64,000 nucleotides of DNA, taken from positions 1 through 64,000 of the forward strand of contig NZ_JAIMCG010000007.1 in the NCBI RefSeq assembly GCF_019795295.1. Direction: 5' to 3'. Within the stretch, counting starts at the first letter, position 1. Every line of letters starts with the position of its first letter. This document shows, piece by piece, positions 53,567-63,576 of the stretch. The translations under genes and the position numbers were made by a program. Source of the stretch: Cupriavidus sp. AU9028 (lineage in GTDB: Bacteria; Pseudomonadota; Gammaproteobacteria; Burkholderiales; Burkholderiaceae). Below the pieces are notes generated by a model that worked only from the letters and a program-made list of their open reading frames with translations, searched no databases and was not told the origin of the DNA.

Positions 53567-54526
53567 TCAGTTCGCGCTGGCCTGCAGCCCCTTGGGCAGG
53601 GGGAAGGACATGTTCTCCTCCACCCCGCCAAGCGGCCGGACCTGACGGGCACCCAACGCCCGCAATTGCTCGACGATCGACTGCGCCAGCGCCTCGGGCG
53701 CCGACGCCCCGGCGGTCAAGCCGATGCGCCGCTTGCCGGCAATCCACTCCGGCCGGATCTGCTCCGGGGCGTCGACCATATAGGCCGGCACGCCCAGGCG
53801 CTCCGCCAGCTCGCGCAGCCGGTTGGAGTTCGAGCTGTTGGGACTGCCGACCACGATCACCACTTCCACCTGCGGCGCCATGAACTTGACGGCGTCCTGG
53901 CGATTCTGCGTCGCGTAGCAGATGTCCTGCTTCTTCGGCTCGCGGATGGCGGGAAAGCGGGCCTTCAGCGCCGCCACGATGGCGCGGGTCTCGTCCACCG
54001 ACAGCGTCGTCTGCGTGACATAGGCGAGGCGCTCCGGGTCGGCCACCTGCAGGCCGGCGACGTCGTCCACCGACTCGACCAGCAGCATGCCGCCATCGGC
54101 CTGGCCCATCGTGCCCTCGACTTCGGGATGCCCGCGATGGCCGATCATCACCACCTCGCACCCTTCCGCACGCATCTTGCCGACCTCCACATGCACCTTG
54201 GTCACCAGCGGACAGGTCGCATCGAACACGTTCAGCCCCAGCGCCTCGGCACGCGCCCGGACTTCGCGGGACACGCCGTGCGCACTGAAGATGACGGTCG
54301 CGCCAGGCGGCACCTCGTCCAGTTCCTGCACGAAGACCGCGCCCTTGCTCTTCAGGTCCGCGACGACATAGGCGTTGTGCACGATCTCGTGGCGCACGTA
54401 GATCGGCGCGCCGAAGCGCGTGAGCGCGCGCTCGACGATCTCGATTGCGCGATCGACGCCCGCGCAGAAGCCGCGCGGCTGCGCCAGCAGGATCTCGGCC
54501 TCGGGGGCGGTGGTGATATCGGACAT
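53567..54526 (-). CDS. ispH: 4-hydroxy-3-methylbut-2-enyl diphosphate reductase IspH
   Basis: Protein of 319 residues, last step of the MEP isoprenoid pathway, giving IPP and DMAPP. The three iron-sulfur cysteines are C21 (R-G-F-C-A-G-V), C105 (D-A-T-C-P-L-V) and C203 (D-I-C-Y-A-T-Q). Substrate His residues are in V-R-H-E-I-V-H-N and [11 protein letters not shown] 54526 is used; a TTG two codons earlier touches the fkpB stop. Co-transcribed with fkpB upstream, a common betaproteobacterial pair. Confidence 0.97.
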   Translation of the reverse strand: MSDITTAPEAEILLAQPRGFCAGVDRAIEIVERALTRFGAPIYVRHEIVHNAYVVADLKSKGAVFVQELDEVPPGATVIFSAHGVSREVRARAEALGLNVFDATCPLVTKVHVEVGKMRAEGCEVVMIGHRGHPEVEGTMGQADGGMLLVESVDDVAGLQVADPERLAYVTQTTLSVDETRAIVAALKARFPAIREPKKQDICYATQNRQDAVKFMAPQVEVVIVVGSPNSSNSNRLRELAERLGVPAYMVDAPEQIRPEWIAGKRRIGLTAGASAPEALAQSIVEQLRALGARQVRPLGGVEENMSFPLPKGLQASAN

Positions 54527-54532
54527 GGGCAA

Positions 54533-55015
54533 TCAGAGAATGCCGATCAGCTGCACGTCGAACAGGATGGTCTGCCCGGCCAGCGGATGATTGAAGTCGA
54601 ACAGGGCCGAGGTCTCGCCCAGTTCCTTCAGCACGCCGGCGTACTTGCCACCGCCGGGGGCGTTGAACTCGACCAGGTCGCCCGGGCTGTAGTCTTCCTC
54701 GAACGAGCTGTTCTCGCGCAGCATGGTCAGCGAGACGCGCTGCAGCAGATCCGGGTTGCGCGGACCGAAGGCCTGCTCGGGCGCGAGACGATAGCTGGCG
54801 CTCTCGCCCTCGCCCATGCCGAGCAGGGCCTGCTCCAGCGTGGGCGCGAACTGTCCCTGGCCCAGCAGCAGCGTCGCCGGCTTGTCGTCGAACGTGCTGA
54901 CGATCTCGGTGCCGTTTTCCAGCGAGAGACGGTAGTGCAGCGTCAGGAAGGAGTCGGTCTGAACGGTCTTGCGCGCCGCGCTGCCGCTGTCCGACGCAAA
55001 AGTTTGCGAAGTCAT
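54533..55015 (-). CDS. fkpB: FKBP-type peptidyl-prolyl isomerase FkpB/SlpA
   Basis: Protein of 160 residues. After a 20-residue tail it reads L-H-Y-R-L-S-L-E-N-G-T-E-I-V-S-T-F, then L-G-Q-G-Q-F-A-P-T-L-E-Q-A-L-L-G-M-G-E-G-E and F-D-F-N-H-P-L-A-G, the SlyD/SlpA-type FKBP pattern with an inserted flap domain between. Catalyses proline isomerisation and assists folding. It lacks the His-rich tail of SlyD. First gene of the fkpB-ispH unit, divergent from radC. Confidence 0.92.
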   Translation of the reverse strand: MTSQTFASDSGSAARKTVQTDSFLTLHYRLSLENGTEIVSTFDDKPATLLLGQGQFAPTLEQALLGMGEGESASYRLAPEQAFGPRNPDLLQRVSLTMLRENSSFEEDYSPGDLVEFNAPGGGKYAGVLKELGETSALFDFNHPLAGQTILFDVQLIGIL

Positions 55016-55104
55016 GAATTTCCAGCCAGTGAACAGGCGATATTCTAAACGACTGGGACCCGGCCCGCCGGACCGCGGCCCGGCCACCGACGAGGACCCG
55101 ACCC

Positions 55105-55911
55105 ATGCCAGCCAGCGCCTGCGTTTCCGCCGTCGTTTCTCCCTTCGATGCCCTCGCCAGGCCGCTTTCACCCTCGCTGCCGCATTCCTCGGCCGCCACG
55201 CAACAGGAAGCCCGCCGAGACACCGCCCGTGCATACTGGCCCATCGCCGAATGGCCGATCAACGACCGTCCGCGCGAAAAGCTGCTGAACACGGGCGCGG
55301 CCGCGCTGTCCGATTCGGAGCTGCTCGCCGTGTTCCTGAGGACGGGCCTGCCGGGCAAGAGCGCGGTCGAGCTGGCGCGCGAACTGCTCGCCAGCTTCGG
55401 CTCCCTGAGCCGGCTGCTCGCCGCAACGCCCCAGGAGCTTGCCGCGGTACGTGGCGTCGGCAACGCAAAATCGGCCCAGCTGATGGCCATCGTCGAGCTG
55501 ACGCGCCGCTCGCTGGCGGAAAAGCTGGCGGTGCCGCACAATCTCGGCTCGCCCGGCATGGTGCGCGACTACCTGCGGCTCACCGTCGCGCATCTGCCCT
55601 ACGAAGTGTTCGTCTGCCTGTTCCTCGATGCCCGCAACGGCCTGCTGGCGGCCGACCAGCTGTTTCGCGGCTCGCTGACCCGAGCCACGGTGTTCCCTCG
55701 GGAAGTGGCCCGGCAGGCGCTGCACCGCAACGCCGCCGCGGTGATCCTTGCCCACAACCATCCATCCGGCAACCCCGAGCCCAGCCAGGCGGACGTGGAA
55801 CTGACGGTGGCGCTATCCAGAGCGCTGGCACTGATCGATGTCCAGGTGCTGGATCACTTCGTGGTGGGCAGGGACTGCGCCTACTCGATGGCCGAGCACC
55901 GCCAGTTGTGA
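55105..55911 (+). CDS. radC: RadC-family JAMM/MPN protein
   Basis: Protein of 268 residues. A helix-hairpin-helix segment [12 protein letters not shown] lies at 115-126, and the JAMM metal motif H217-N-H219-P-S-G...D230 is complete. [14 protein letters not shown] near 188 is a RadC hallmark. It is about 40 residues longer than usual; the first 40 residues are low-complexity, so a later start near W-P-I-x-E-W is possible although no better start codon is evident. Despite the name, a repair role is not established for the family. Chromosomal context beside fkpB and rpmB is typical. Confidence 0.93.
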   Translation: MPASACVSAVVSPFDALARPLSPSLPHSSAATQQEARRDTARAYWPIAEWPINDRPREKLLNTGAAALSDSELLAVFLRTGLPGKSAVELARELLASFGSLSRLLAATPQELAAVRGVGNAKSAQLMAIVELTRRSLAEKLAVPHNLGSPGMVRDYLRLTVAHLPYEVFVCLFLDARNGLLAADQLFRGSLTRATVFPREVARQALHRNAAAVILAHNHPSGNPEPSQADVELTVALSRALALIDVQVLDHFVVGRDCAYSMAEHRQL

Positions 55912-55970
55912 GGCTGGCGCCACAAACGCGTCCGACGGACACGGCCTGTGGCGGCATCGCACCGAAAGCA

Positions 55971-56000
55971 TTGATTCGATGGCGCTTTCCGGTCTATAAT
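55971..56000 (+). promoter_or_regulatory. Promoter of rpmB-rpmG
   Basis: TTGATT (55971-55976) and a perfect TATAAT (55995-56000) with an 18-base spacer, about 100 bases upstream of rpmB. A strong promoter is expected for ribosomal protein genes. Confidence 0.75.
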
Positions 56001-56101
56001 GCCCGTTTTGCTGAAGTCTCAACCGCTGCAGTCCGGGCCAGCGCGCCTTTTGTTGATCTGTTGCGAACATTGTCCACGAATAGAAGAGTTAGGAGTGCTT
56101 C

Positions 56102-56335
56102 ATGGCACGCGTCTGTCAAGTGACCGGGAAAGCGCCGATGGTCGGCAACAACGTTTCCCACGCAAACAACAAGACCAAGCGCCGCTTTCTGCCCAACCTG
56201 CAGAATCGTCGTTTCTTCGTTGAATCGGAAAACCGCTGGGTGAGCCTGCGCGTCTCGAACGCCGGTCTGCGCCTGATCGATAAGAAAGGCATCGACTCCG
56301 TGCTCGCCGACCTGCGCGCACGCGGCGAAGTCTGA
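56102..56335 (+). CDS. rpmB: 50S ribosomal protein L28
   Basis: Protein of 77 residues, the standard length. [10 protein letters not shown] and the conserved [14 protein letters not shown]-x-P-N-L are present. Ribosome-binding site TTAGGAG precedes ATG 56102. Forms an operon with rpmG 14 bases downstream. Confidence 0.98.
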   Translation: MARVCQVTGKAPMVGNNVSHANNKTKRRFLPNLQNRRFFVESENRWVSLRVSNAGLRLIDKKGIDSVLADLRARGEV

Positions 56336-56349
56336 GTTAGGAGTACACC

Positions 56350-56520
56350 ATGGCCAGCAAAGGCGGACGCGACAAGATCAAACTGGAATCCACCGCGGGT
56401 ACCGGTCACTTCTACACCACGACCAAGAACAAGCGCACCATGCCCGAAAAGATGGCGATCATGAAGTTCGATCCCGTCGCTCGCAAGCATGTGGAATACA
56501 AGGAAACCAAGATCAAGTAA
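56350..56520 (+). CDS. rpmG: 50S ribosomal protein L33
   Basis: Protein of 56 residues, from ATG 56350 after TTAGGAG. It reads [23 protein letters not shown] and ends K-E-T-K-I-K, as in L33. The zinc-binding cysteines of C+ L33 forms are absent, so this is the zinc-independent C- type. Follows rpmB and is closed by the terminator at 56559-56584. Confidence 0.97.
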   Translation: MASKGGRDKIKLESTAGTGHFYTTTKNKRTMPEKMAIMKFDPVARKHVEYKETKIK

Positions 56521-56558
56521 CGATCCGGTTTCGGCCGAGTCGCTTCGGCCACGCATCA

Positions 56559-56584
56559 AACCCCGCCTCGGCGGGGTTTTTTGT
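56559..56584 (+). terminator. Terminator of rpmB-rpmG
   Basis: CCCCGC (56561-56566) pairs with GCGGGG (56571-56576) around CTCG, preceded by AAA and followed by T6. Classic rho-independent terminator 40 bases after rpmG. Confidence 0.92.
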
Positions 56585-56733
56585 TGCCTGTGCGGAATGA
56601 CGTCTGACGAGGGCACGAGAAGCGCGACTCTTCGCGCCACGTTGAGCCGGGGGACACGTCCGCGGGCCACGCCCATGTACACTTGCATTCTTCATCCGCA
56701 CCAGCCGGCGCACTGCCCCCGCCGGAACGCCTC

Positions 56734-58338
56734 ATGAATTTCGACGTTGCCATCGTCGGCAGCGGGCTGGCCGGCCTGACGGTCGCCCTGCAGCTGGCCG
56801 ACACCCATCGTGTCGTCATCGTCAGCAAGCGCGCCATGACGCAGGGCGCGAGCGACTGGGCGCAAGGCGGCATTGCCGCCGTGCTCGATTCGGCCGACAG
56901 CCATGATGCGCATATCCGGGACACGCTGGTAGCGGGCGCAGGCCTGTGCGATGAAGGGGCAACGCGCCATATCGTCGAGAACGGCCGCGCGGCGATCCAG
57001 TGGCTGATCGACAAGGGCGTGCCCTTCACCCGGGACGAGCAGGCCGAACTCGGCTTCCACCTGACGCGCGAGGGTGGACACAGCCACCGCCGCATCATCC
57101 ACGCGGCCGATGCGACCGGCCACGCGGTGGTCAGCACGCTGGCAGACCAGGTGCGCCGCCATCCCAACATCACGCTGCTGGAAGACCATTTCGCCATCGA
57201 CCTGATCACCTCGCGCAAGCTCGGCGTGGACGGCAACTGCTGCCTGGGTCTCTACGTGCTGGATGATCGGGATGGCAAGGTGGTGACCATCACGGCGACC
57301 CATACGGTGCTCGCAGCAGGCGGTGCCGGCAAGGTCTACCTCTACACCACCAACCCGGACACCGCGACCGGCGACGGCATCGCGATGGCCTGGCGCGCCG
57401 GCTGCCGTGTCGCCAACATGGAATTCATCCAGTTCCATCCGACCTGTCTGTACCACCCCTATGCCAAGTCCTTCCTGATCTCGGAAGCCGTGCGCGGCGA
57501 AGGCGGACGGCTGGTCCTGCCGGACGGCACCCGCTTCATGCCGGAGCATGATCCACGGGCGGAACTGGCGCCGCGCGACGTGGTGGCGCGCGCGATCGAC
57601 TTCGAGATGAAGAAGCGCGGCCTGGACTGCGTGTACCTGGACATCTCGCACCAGCCCGAATCCTTCCTGCGCGAGCACTTTCCCACCATCCACGCGCGCT
57701 GCCTGGAGCTGGGCATCGATATCACCGGCGAGCCCATTCCGGTGGTGCCTGCCGCGCATTACACCTGCGGCGGCGTGGTGACCGACACCAGCGGTCGCAC
57801 CGACGTGGTCAACCTGTACGCCGTCGGCGAGACCGGTTGCACCGGGCTGCACGGCGCCAATCGCCTCGCTTCGAATTCGCTGCTGGAGTGCATCGTCATC
57901 GGCCAGGCGGCGGCGGCCGACATCGCGTCGAAGGACCGGGCCGACTGCCCCGACCTGCCCCTGCCGCCCTGGGACGAAAGCCGCGTCAGCGATGCCGACG
58001 AAGAGGTGGTGGTGTCCCACAACTGGGACGAACTGCGCCGGATGATGTGGAACTACGTCGGCATCGTGCGCACCAGCAAGCGGCTGGAACGGGCCCAGCA
58101 TCGGATCCGGCTGCTGCGCGAGGAGATCGCAGAGTACTACGCGCACTTCCGCGTGAGCCGCGATCTGCTCGAGCTGCGCAATCTGGTCGAGGTAGCGGCG
58201 ATGATCGTCGACAGCGCCTACGCCCGTCACGAAAGCCGCGGCCTGCATTTCAGCCGAGACTACCCGCAGACGCTGCCCAAGGCCCTGCCGACGGTGCTGC
58301 AGCCGGCCGACCACCGCCGTCAGCCGGGCCGCGGCTGA
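56734..58338 (+). CDS. nadB: L-aspartate oxidase NadB
   Basis: Protein of 534 residues, FAD enzyme that turns aspartate into iminoaspartate for NAD synthesis. FAD site V-G-S-G-L-A-G-L at 8-15; S-x-x-A-Q-G-G-I-A-A near 43-52; H-T-R-E-type substrate region G-x-S-H-R-R-I-I-H; Y-x-C-G-G-V near 347 and T-G-L-H-G-A-N-R-L-A-S-N-S-L-L-E near 370. ATG 56734 starts directly at the Rossmann strand. Convergent with nadC: five bases separate the two stop codons. Confidence 0.96.
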   Translation: MNFDVAIVGSGLAGLTVALQLADTHRVVIVSKRAMTQGASDWAQGGIAAVLDSADSHDAHIRDTLVAGAGLCDEGATRHIVENGRAAIQWLIDKGVPFTRDEQAELGFHLTREGGHSHRRIIHAADATGHAVVSTLADQVRRHPNITLLEDHFAIDLITSRKLGVDGNCCLGLYVLDDRDGKVVTITATHTVLAAGGAGKVYLYTTNPDTATGDGIAMAWRAGCRVANMEFIQFHPTCLYHPYAKSFLISEAVRGEGGRLVLPDGTRFMPEHDPRAELAPRDVVARAIDFEMKKRGLDCVYLDISHQPESFLREHFPTIHARCLELGIDITGEPIPVVPAAHYTCGGVVTDTSGRTDVVNLYAVGETGCTGLHGANRLASNSLLECIVIGQAAAADIASKDRADCPDLPLPPWDESRVSDADEEVVVSHNWDELRRMMWNYVGIVRTSKRLERAQHRIRLLREEIAEYYAHFRVSRDLLELRNLVEVAAMIVDSAYARHESRGLHFSRDYPQTLPKALPTVLQPADHRRQPGRG

Positions 58339-58343
58339 CGGCG

Positions 58344-59207
58344 TCAGCCGACGATCCGCAGCGAATAGTCGGTGGCGCGCACGTCCTTGGTCAGCGCGCC
58401 GACCGAGATGCGATCGACGCCAGTTTCGGCGAAGCGGCGAATGGTGTTGGCATTGACGCCGCCCGACACTTCCAGCACCGCCCTGCCCGCGTTGACGCGC
58501 ACCGCCTCGAGCATCATCGGCTCGGTGAAATTGTCCAGCAGTACCGACACCGCACCGGCGTCGAGCGCTTCCTGCAGTTCCGTCAGCGACTCGACTTCGA
58601 CCTGCACCGGCGCGCCGTTGCCCAGCGCCTGGGCCGCGCGCAGCGCCGCCGTGATGCCCCCTGCAGCGGCGATATGATTTTCCTTGATCAGGATGCCGTC
58701 GTAGAGCGCGAGCCGCTGGTTCTCGCCACCGCCCACGCGCACCGCGTACTTCTGCGCCAGCCGCAAGCCCGGCAGCGTCTTGCGGGTATCGAGCACGCGC
58801 GCGCGGGTGCCCTCGACCAGATCGGCATAGCGGCGCGTCGCCGTGGCGACGCCCGACAGCAGCTGCAGGAAATTCAGCGACGGCCGCTCCGCCGTCAGCA
58901 GCGACCGGGCCGGTCCGTCGATCTCGCACACCACCGAATCCGGCGCCATGCGCGCGCCCTCTTGCTGCCGCCAATGCACCTGCAGCGAAGGATCGACGGC
59001 ATGCATGCAGGCCTCGAACCACGGCTGGCCGCACAGCACCGCTTCCTCGCGCACGATCACGCGGGCATGCGCGGTCTTGTCGGCCGGCACCAGCAGGCCG
59101 GTCAGGTCGCCGCTGCCAACGTCCTCGGCAATCGCGGCACTGACGTTCTGCTGCAGCGCGTTCACCAGCGCCGGGCCATAGCTGTCGAAGATGGGATTGA
59201 CGCTCAT
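58344..59207 (-). CDS. nadC: Nicotinate-nucleotide diphosphorylase (carboxylating) NadC
   Basis: Protein of 287 residues that converts quinolinate and PRPP to nicotinate mononucleotide. D-x-x-S-G-D-L-T near 31-37, [10 protein letters not shown] near 140 and L-I-K-E-N-H near 174 are the active-site signatures; V-S-G-G-V-N near 248 binds phosphate. It starts at the ATGA overlap with nadA, so nadA-nadC are translated from one message. Confidence 0.96.
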   Translation of the reverse strand: MSVNPIFDSYGPALVNALQQNVSAAIAEDVGSGDLTGLLVPADKTAHARVIVREEAVLCGQPWFEACMHAVDPSLQVHWRQQEGARMAPDSVVCEIDGPARSLLTAERPSLNFLQLLSGVATATRRYADLVEGTRARVLDTRKTLPGLRLAQKYAVRVGGGENQRLALYDGILIKENHIAAAGGITAALRAAQALGNGAPVQVEVESLTELQEALDAGAVSVLLDNFTEPMMLEAVRVNAGRAVLEVSGGVNANTIRRFAETGVDRISVGALTKDVRATDYSLRIVG

Positions 59208-60349
59208 GCCGGTCCGATTCCCTGGAACAGTGCCTGCTCTGCCGCCAGATCGGCCACCGGACGCACCCTCGCCTTCTCGCGTGCGGCGAAGTCGAGCATC
59301 CGGTCGATGCAGGTATAGGCGCGCTGCCCGATCCGCGCATCGACATGGATCTCGTTGCGGCCCGTCTCCAGCACCTCGGCGAGATTGGTCAGTGCGTTCA
59401 TCGCCATCCAGGGGCAATGCGCGCAGCTCTTGCAGGTGGCGCTGTTGCCGGCCGTCGGCGCCTCGATGAAGCGCTTGCCCGGGGCGGCCATCCGCATCTT
59501 GTGCAGGATGCCGTTGTCGGTGGCGACGATGAACTCGTCGGCATCCAGCTGCTGCGCGGCGGCGATCAGCTGCGAGGTCGAGCCGACCACATCGGCCAGC
59601 GCCACCACGTTGGCCGGCGATTCCGGATGCACGAGGATCTTCGCGCGCGGATGCTCCTCGCGCAGCAGATCGAGCTCGACACCCTTGAACTCGTCATGCA
59701 CCAGGCACGAGCCCTGCCACAGCAGCATGTCGGCCCCGGTCTGGCGCTGGATATAGCTGCCCAAATGCTTGTCCGGCGCCCACAGGATCTTCTCGCCCCG
59801 CGCATGCAGGTGCTCGACGATCTTCAGGCCGATGCTGGAAGTCACCATCCAGTCCGCGCGCGCCTTCACCGCGGCGCTGGTATTGGCATAGACCACCACG
59901 GTACGGTCGGGATGCGCATCGCAGAACGCGTTGAATTCGTCCGCCGGGCAACCCAGATCGAGCGAGCAGGTGGCATCCAGGTCCGGCATCAGGATGGTCT
60001 TCTCGGGGCTCAGGATCTTGGCGGTTTCGCCCATGAAGCGCACGCCCGCCACCACCAGCGTCTGCGCCGGATGGTCGCGGCCGAAACGGGCCATTTCGAG
60101 CGAATCCGACACGCAGCCGCCGGTTTCCTCGGCCAGGTCCTGCAGGTCGGCATCGACGTAATAGTGGGCCACCAGCACGGCGTTGCGCGCCTTGAGCAGC
60201 GCGCGGATGCGCTCCTTCAGCGCGGCCCGCTCGTCTGGCGTCAGCGCAGGCGGCACCTTGGCCCAGGCATGCGCGACGCAGCTTGCGCCGGCCTGTGCGG
60301 TCGCGCCCGGCTTCTCGAACTCGACGGTCTTGATCGTTTGTGGGGTCAT
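59204..60349 (-). CDS. nadA: Quinolinate synthase NadA
   Basis: Protein of 381 residues that condenses iminoaspartate with dihydroxyacetone phosphate. Y-Y-V-D-A-D-L-Q near 62 and cluster-ligand cysteines in A-T-C-S-L-D-L-G-C and [10 protein letters not shown] are present, as expected for the 4Fe-4S dehydratase-like enzyme. First gene of nadA-nadC. With nadB converging from the other side, the whole aspartate-to-NaMN branch lies in 3.6 kb. Confidence 0.96.
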   Translation of the reverse strand: MTPQTIKTVEFEKPGATAQAGASCVAHAWAKVPPALTPDERAALKERIRALLKARNAVLVAHYYVDADLQDLAEETGGCVSDSLEMARFGRDHPAQTLVVAGVRFMGETAKILSPEKTILMPDLDATCSLDLGCPADEFNAFCDAHPDRTVVVYANTSAAVKARADWMVTSSIGLKIVEHLHARGEKILWAPDKHLGSYIQRQTGADMLLWQGSCLVHDEFKGVELDLLREEHPRAKILVHPESPANVVALADVVGSTSQLIAAAQQLDADEFIVATDNGILHKMRMAAPGKRFIEAPTAGNSATCKSCAHCPWMAMNALTNLAEVLETGRNEIHVDARIGQRAYTCIDRMLDFAAREKARVRPVADLAAEQALFQGIGPA

Positions 60350-60439
60350 CTCTTGGTACTCCGTGCCGCGCTATCGAGGGGTCAGGCTGGGCAGCGGCGC
60401 TGCCGGGCATGGCCATGCACGGTCATCCAGCAGTGTAAC

Positions 60440-60481
60440 CAAAAGAAAAGCCCCGCCAAGGTACTTGGCGGGGCTTCGTGT
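60440..60481 (-). terminator. Terminator of the desaturase gene
   Basis: AAGCCCCGCCAAG (60451-60463) pairs with CTTGGCGGGGCTT (60467-60479); the minus strand continues TTCTTTTGG. It ends the desaturase transcript just upstream of nadA. Confidence 0.85.
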
Positions 60482-60495
60482 CAGCCTTCCGGCTA

Positions 60496-61686
60496 TCAGG
60501 CGTAGCGGCGCAGGCGCAGCGAGAACTCCTGCAGGGCCTGGATGCCGCTGGCTTCGGCACGCTGGCACCATGCCTGCAGCTGCTGCAGCAGCTGCTCGCG
60601 GGTCAGGTTGGAACGGCCCCAGATCGCGGCCAGTTCACGGCGCATTTCCACGAACGTGTTCAGCGCGGCGCTGCTGCTGACGATGGTGGCCAGCTGCTGA
60701 CGCTGCGGCTCGGCCAGCTTGGCCTCGTCGCGATGCAGCCACTTGCGCGCCAGCTTGACCGTGCGGTAGTCGGCGATGCGGGTTTCCTTCAGCGTCGCCA
60801 GCTCCTGCTTGTACGCATTGCGCAGTGCCTTGCCGTAGCGGGCCATCACGTCGTAGCGGTTGGCGATGATCGCCTCCAGCGTGTTGTGGTCCACCGGACG
60901 CGCTTCCACCAGCCGCGCCTTGGGCGGGGTCTTCTTGACCTTTGCCAGGCCCACGGCCTGCATCGCCCGGATGTAGCCCCAGCCGATATCGAACTCGTAC
61001 CACTTGATCGAGAACTTGGCGGAGGTCGGGTAGGTATGGTGGTTGTTGTGCAGCTCTTCACCGCCGATGATGATGCCCCACGGCGACACGTTGGTCGACG
61101 CATCCTCGCACTCGTAGTTGCGATAGCCCCACCAGTGGCCCAGGCCGTTGATGATGCCGGCGGCATGGATCGGAATCCACAGCATCTGCACGCCCCAGAC
61201 GCTCAGGCCGACCACGCCGAACAGCGCCACATCGATGATCAGCATCAGGCCGACGCCCTGCCAGGTGAAACGCGAATACAGGTTGCGCTCGATCCAGTCG
61301 TTGGGCGTGCCGTGGCCGAACTTGGTGATGGTCTCCTTGTTCTTGGCCTCGGCGCGGTACAACTCCGCCCCCTCGAGCAGCACCTTGCGGATGCCGCGCG
61401 TCTGCGGGCTGTGGGGATCGTCTTCGGTTTCACACTTCGCATGGTGCTTGCGGTGGATCGCGGTCCATTCCTTGGTCACCATGCCGGTGGTCAGCCAAAG
61501 CCAGAAGCGGAAGAAGTGCGAGGCGATGGGATGCAGGTCAAGCGACCGGTGCGCCATGCAGCGATGCAGGAAGATGGTGACGCCCGCAATGGTGATGTGG
61601 GTCATCACCAGCGTGAAGATGACGATCTCCCACCAGGACCAGTTGAGGAGGCCGTTGGCGGCCCATCCAAGAATGGTGTCGAACAA
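60496..61686 (-). CDS. Acyl-CoA/fatty acid delta-9 desaturase
   Basis: Protein of 396 residues, membrane di-iron desaturase. The three histidine boxes are H-R-C-M-A-H, H-R-K-H-H and H-N-N-H-H-T-Y-P, with hydrophobic segments W-W-E-I-V-I-F-T-L-V-M-T-H-I-T near 15-35 and two further helices around 165-200. Residues 290-396 form a soluble helical extension. TTG 61686 is chosen as start because GGAGA lies seven bases before it and the family begins there; an ATG 15 codons upstream (61731) lacks a ribosome-binding site. Introduces a double bond in membrane fatty acids. Confidence 0.9.
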   Translation of the reverse strand: MFDTILGWAANGLLNWSWWEIVIFTLVMTHITIAGVTIFLHRCMAHRSLDLHPIASHFFRFWLWLTTGMVTKEWTAIHRKHHAKCETEDDPHSPQTRGIRKVLLEGAELYRAEAKNKETITKFGHGTPNDWIERNLYSRFTWQGVGLMLIIDVALFGVVGLSVWGVQMLWIPIHAAGIINGLGHWWGYRNYECEDASTNVSPWGIIIGGEELHNNHHTYPTSAKFSIKWYEFDIGWGYIRAMQAVGLAKVKKTPPKARLVEARPVDHNTLEAIIANRYDVMARYGKALRNAYKQELATLKETRIADYRTVKLARKWLHRDEAKLAEPQRQQLATIVSSSAALNTFVEMRRELAAIWGRSNLTREQLLQQLQAWCQRAEASGIQALQEFSLRLRRYA

Positions 61687-62065
61687 ACTGTTCTCCGTGC
61701 TAAGCAAAGATGTGGCTGAGGCTGCACGCATCGGGCGGCAGCACTAAACGCAGAAAAAAGACTGCAAATGGAGGATTGCGTCTGGAAGCGTCAGCCAAGG
61801 CGCGCCTTGCGCCTCTTGCGAAAGGGAGCACGACCGTCACGGTGTGCGGCTGGCTGGGCGGCCGGTGATCCCGATTCCGCAACAGCCCGCGATTCTACCG
61901 GATCGGTTCCCCGTCGGCATCCGCTTTTACCCGCTCTGCTTTCCCCTGCTGCTTTTCCCTTAAGGCAATTCTTTTCAAACCCACCCGCTGTTTTTCGCGA
62001 GTTCGAGTGTTGGACGGTTCCGGCGTGACTTCGTTCCATCACACCGCCCAATTTCCCCTATTGGA
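61687..62065. other. Intergenic region between desaturase and MscS-type channel gene
   Basis: About 380 bases with no credible gene. It must hold the desaturase promoter on the minus strand, but I see no clear -10/-35 pair. A less GC-rich patch lies at about 61950-62000. Confidence 0.5.
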
Positions 62066-63439
62066 TCAGGGGTTTGCGTCCGCTTGCACTGGTGTGGCGA
62101 GTTGGCCTGCGGCGACGCTCGGCTGGACCGGTTTCGTGCTCTGCAGGTCGCTTGTCGGGTAAGGCGTGGCGATTCCGTGTGCCTTCAACGCCTTCCAGAT
62201 GGCGCGGTTCATGGCGGACTGCACGCCAAGCTTGCCGTTCTGCGGATCCGCGATGTGGCCGGCGACTTCGTATTCGATGCCCTTCTCCACGAACGCCACC
62301 AGGAATGCCGAAGGCTCCGGGTCCGAAAGCAGGCGTGGCAATCCTGCCACAGCTTCGGCCAGCACGCGCAGCACCGTTTCCGGATCGGTGCCGTAGTCGG
62401 CAATTACACGTGTCGCCACGCGCACATTGGTTTTCGAGAACGACTGGTTCTGCACCGCCTGGGCCACCAGTTGCTCGTTGGGCACCAGCGTCTCGCCGTC
62501 GCTGTTTCGCACCACCGTATAGCGCGTCCGGATCTGCGAGACGATGCCGCTGTATTTGTCGACGGTAATCTGGTCGCCCAGCTTGACCGAATGGTCCAGC
62601 AGGATGATGAAGCCGGACACGTAGTTGCTGGCGATCTTCTGCAGGCCAAGGCCCAGGCCGACGCCGAGCGCCCCGCCGAACACGGACAGTACCGTCAGGT
62701 CGATCCCGACCAGGGACAGGCTGAACAGCAGCGAGATCAGCAACAGCAGCGCCTTGGACAGCCGCGTCAGCACCACGCGCAGGTTGCTGTCGATGGACGC
62801 CGAGCGCATCAGCCGCTCCTCCAGCCACGAGCCGAACCAGAGCGCCGCGAGCACCGTCAGCAGGATCCACAGGCACGCCATCATCAGGTTGGCCACGCTG
62901 ACGCTCTGCTTGCCCAGCGAGAAGCGGATGGAGTCGAGCCAGCCGACCACGTCCCCGAGCAGGCCCAGCACGTACAGCCCCATGCAGACCCACACGGCCG
63001 TGGTCAGCACCTTCTCGACCAGCACCAGCATCCCGTGCAGCTGGCCATTGCCCGACAGCACGCGCCGCAGCACATAGAACGCCATGTAGAGGAAGGCGAT
63101 GCCGAACAGCGGCACCAGCGCCAGCCGCAGCACGCTGACCGACATCCAGGCTTCGAGTGCGAAGCGCGCCAGCAGCACCAGCAGCCAGCCGAACAGCGGG
63201 AACATGGCCCGTTCCAGGCTGCTCGCGGCGAAGCGCAGGGCAAAGCTGGAGCCGGCATAGCGCGCCTCCAGCCGGCGGGCGACATGGCGCGCCAGCGGCC
63301 AGGCGAGCGCGACGCACAGCGCCAGGACCGCCAGCTGCCAGAAGAAGCCGGGGCCGCCAGCATCGCGTAGCAGGTCGGCGACCATGCGGCCGAACATGGC
63401 ACGGGTGGGATTCAGATCGGTGATGGGTTCACCTTGCAT
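62066..63439 (-). CDS. Mechanosensitive ion channel, MscS family
   Basis: Protein of 457 residues. Five to six hydrophobic helices fill residues 30-255. The pore helix and hinge follow as G-G-A-L-G-V-G-L-G-L-G-L-Q near 260, leading to N-Y-V-S-G-F-I-I-L-L-D and the beta domain K-L-G-D-Q-I. The C-terminal soluble domain resembles the MscS vestibule and ends in a Pro/Gln tail. ATG 63439 is preferred over an in-frame TTG at 63448. Opens on membrane tension to release solutes. It may be co-transcribed with the methyltransferase gene upstream, 137 bases away. Confidence 0.92.
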   Translation of the reverse strand: MQGEPITDLNPTRAMFGRMVADLLRDAGGPGFFWQLAVLALCVALAWPLARHVARRLEARYAGSSFALRFAASSLERAMFPLFGWLLVLLARFALEAWMSVSVLRLALVPLFGIAFLYMAFYVLRRVLSGNGQLHGMLVLVEKVLTTAVWVCMGLYVLGLLGDVVGWLDSIRFSLGKQSVSVANLMMACLWILLTVLAALWFGSWLEERLMRSASIDSNLRVVLTRLSKALLLLISLLFSLSLVGIDLTVLSVFGGALGVGLGLGLQKIASNYVSGFIILLDHSVKLGDQITVDKYSGIVSQIRTRYTVVRNSDGETLVPNEQLVAQAVQNQSFSKTNVRVATRVIADYGTDPETVLRVLAEAVAGLPRLLSDPEPSAFLVAFVEKGIEYEVAGHIADPQNGKLGVQSAMNRAIWKALKAHGIATPYPTSDLQSTKPVQPSVAAGQLATPVQADANP

Positions 63440-63576
63440 GGCGTGCAATCGTCAGCTGTTGCGCGAGCGCCCTCCCGCAGGGACGCGCGTGGAGTCATCG
63501 CTCGGCTGCAGCAGTTGAACAGAACGGGCGGTGGAGCGGATGAGCCCCGGATGCAAGGCACCCGGGGCATCGAGGA

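Noticed and set aside
63545-63568. Terminator after the methyltransferase gene
   Set aside because: CCCCGG/CCGGGG hairpin lies there but no T-tract follows on the minus strand, so termination is not supported.
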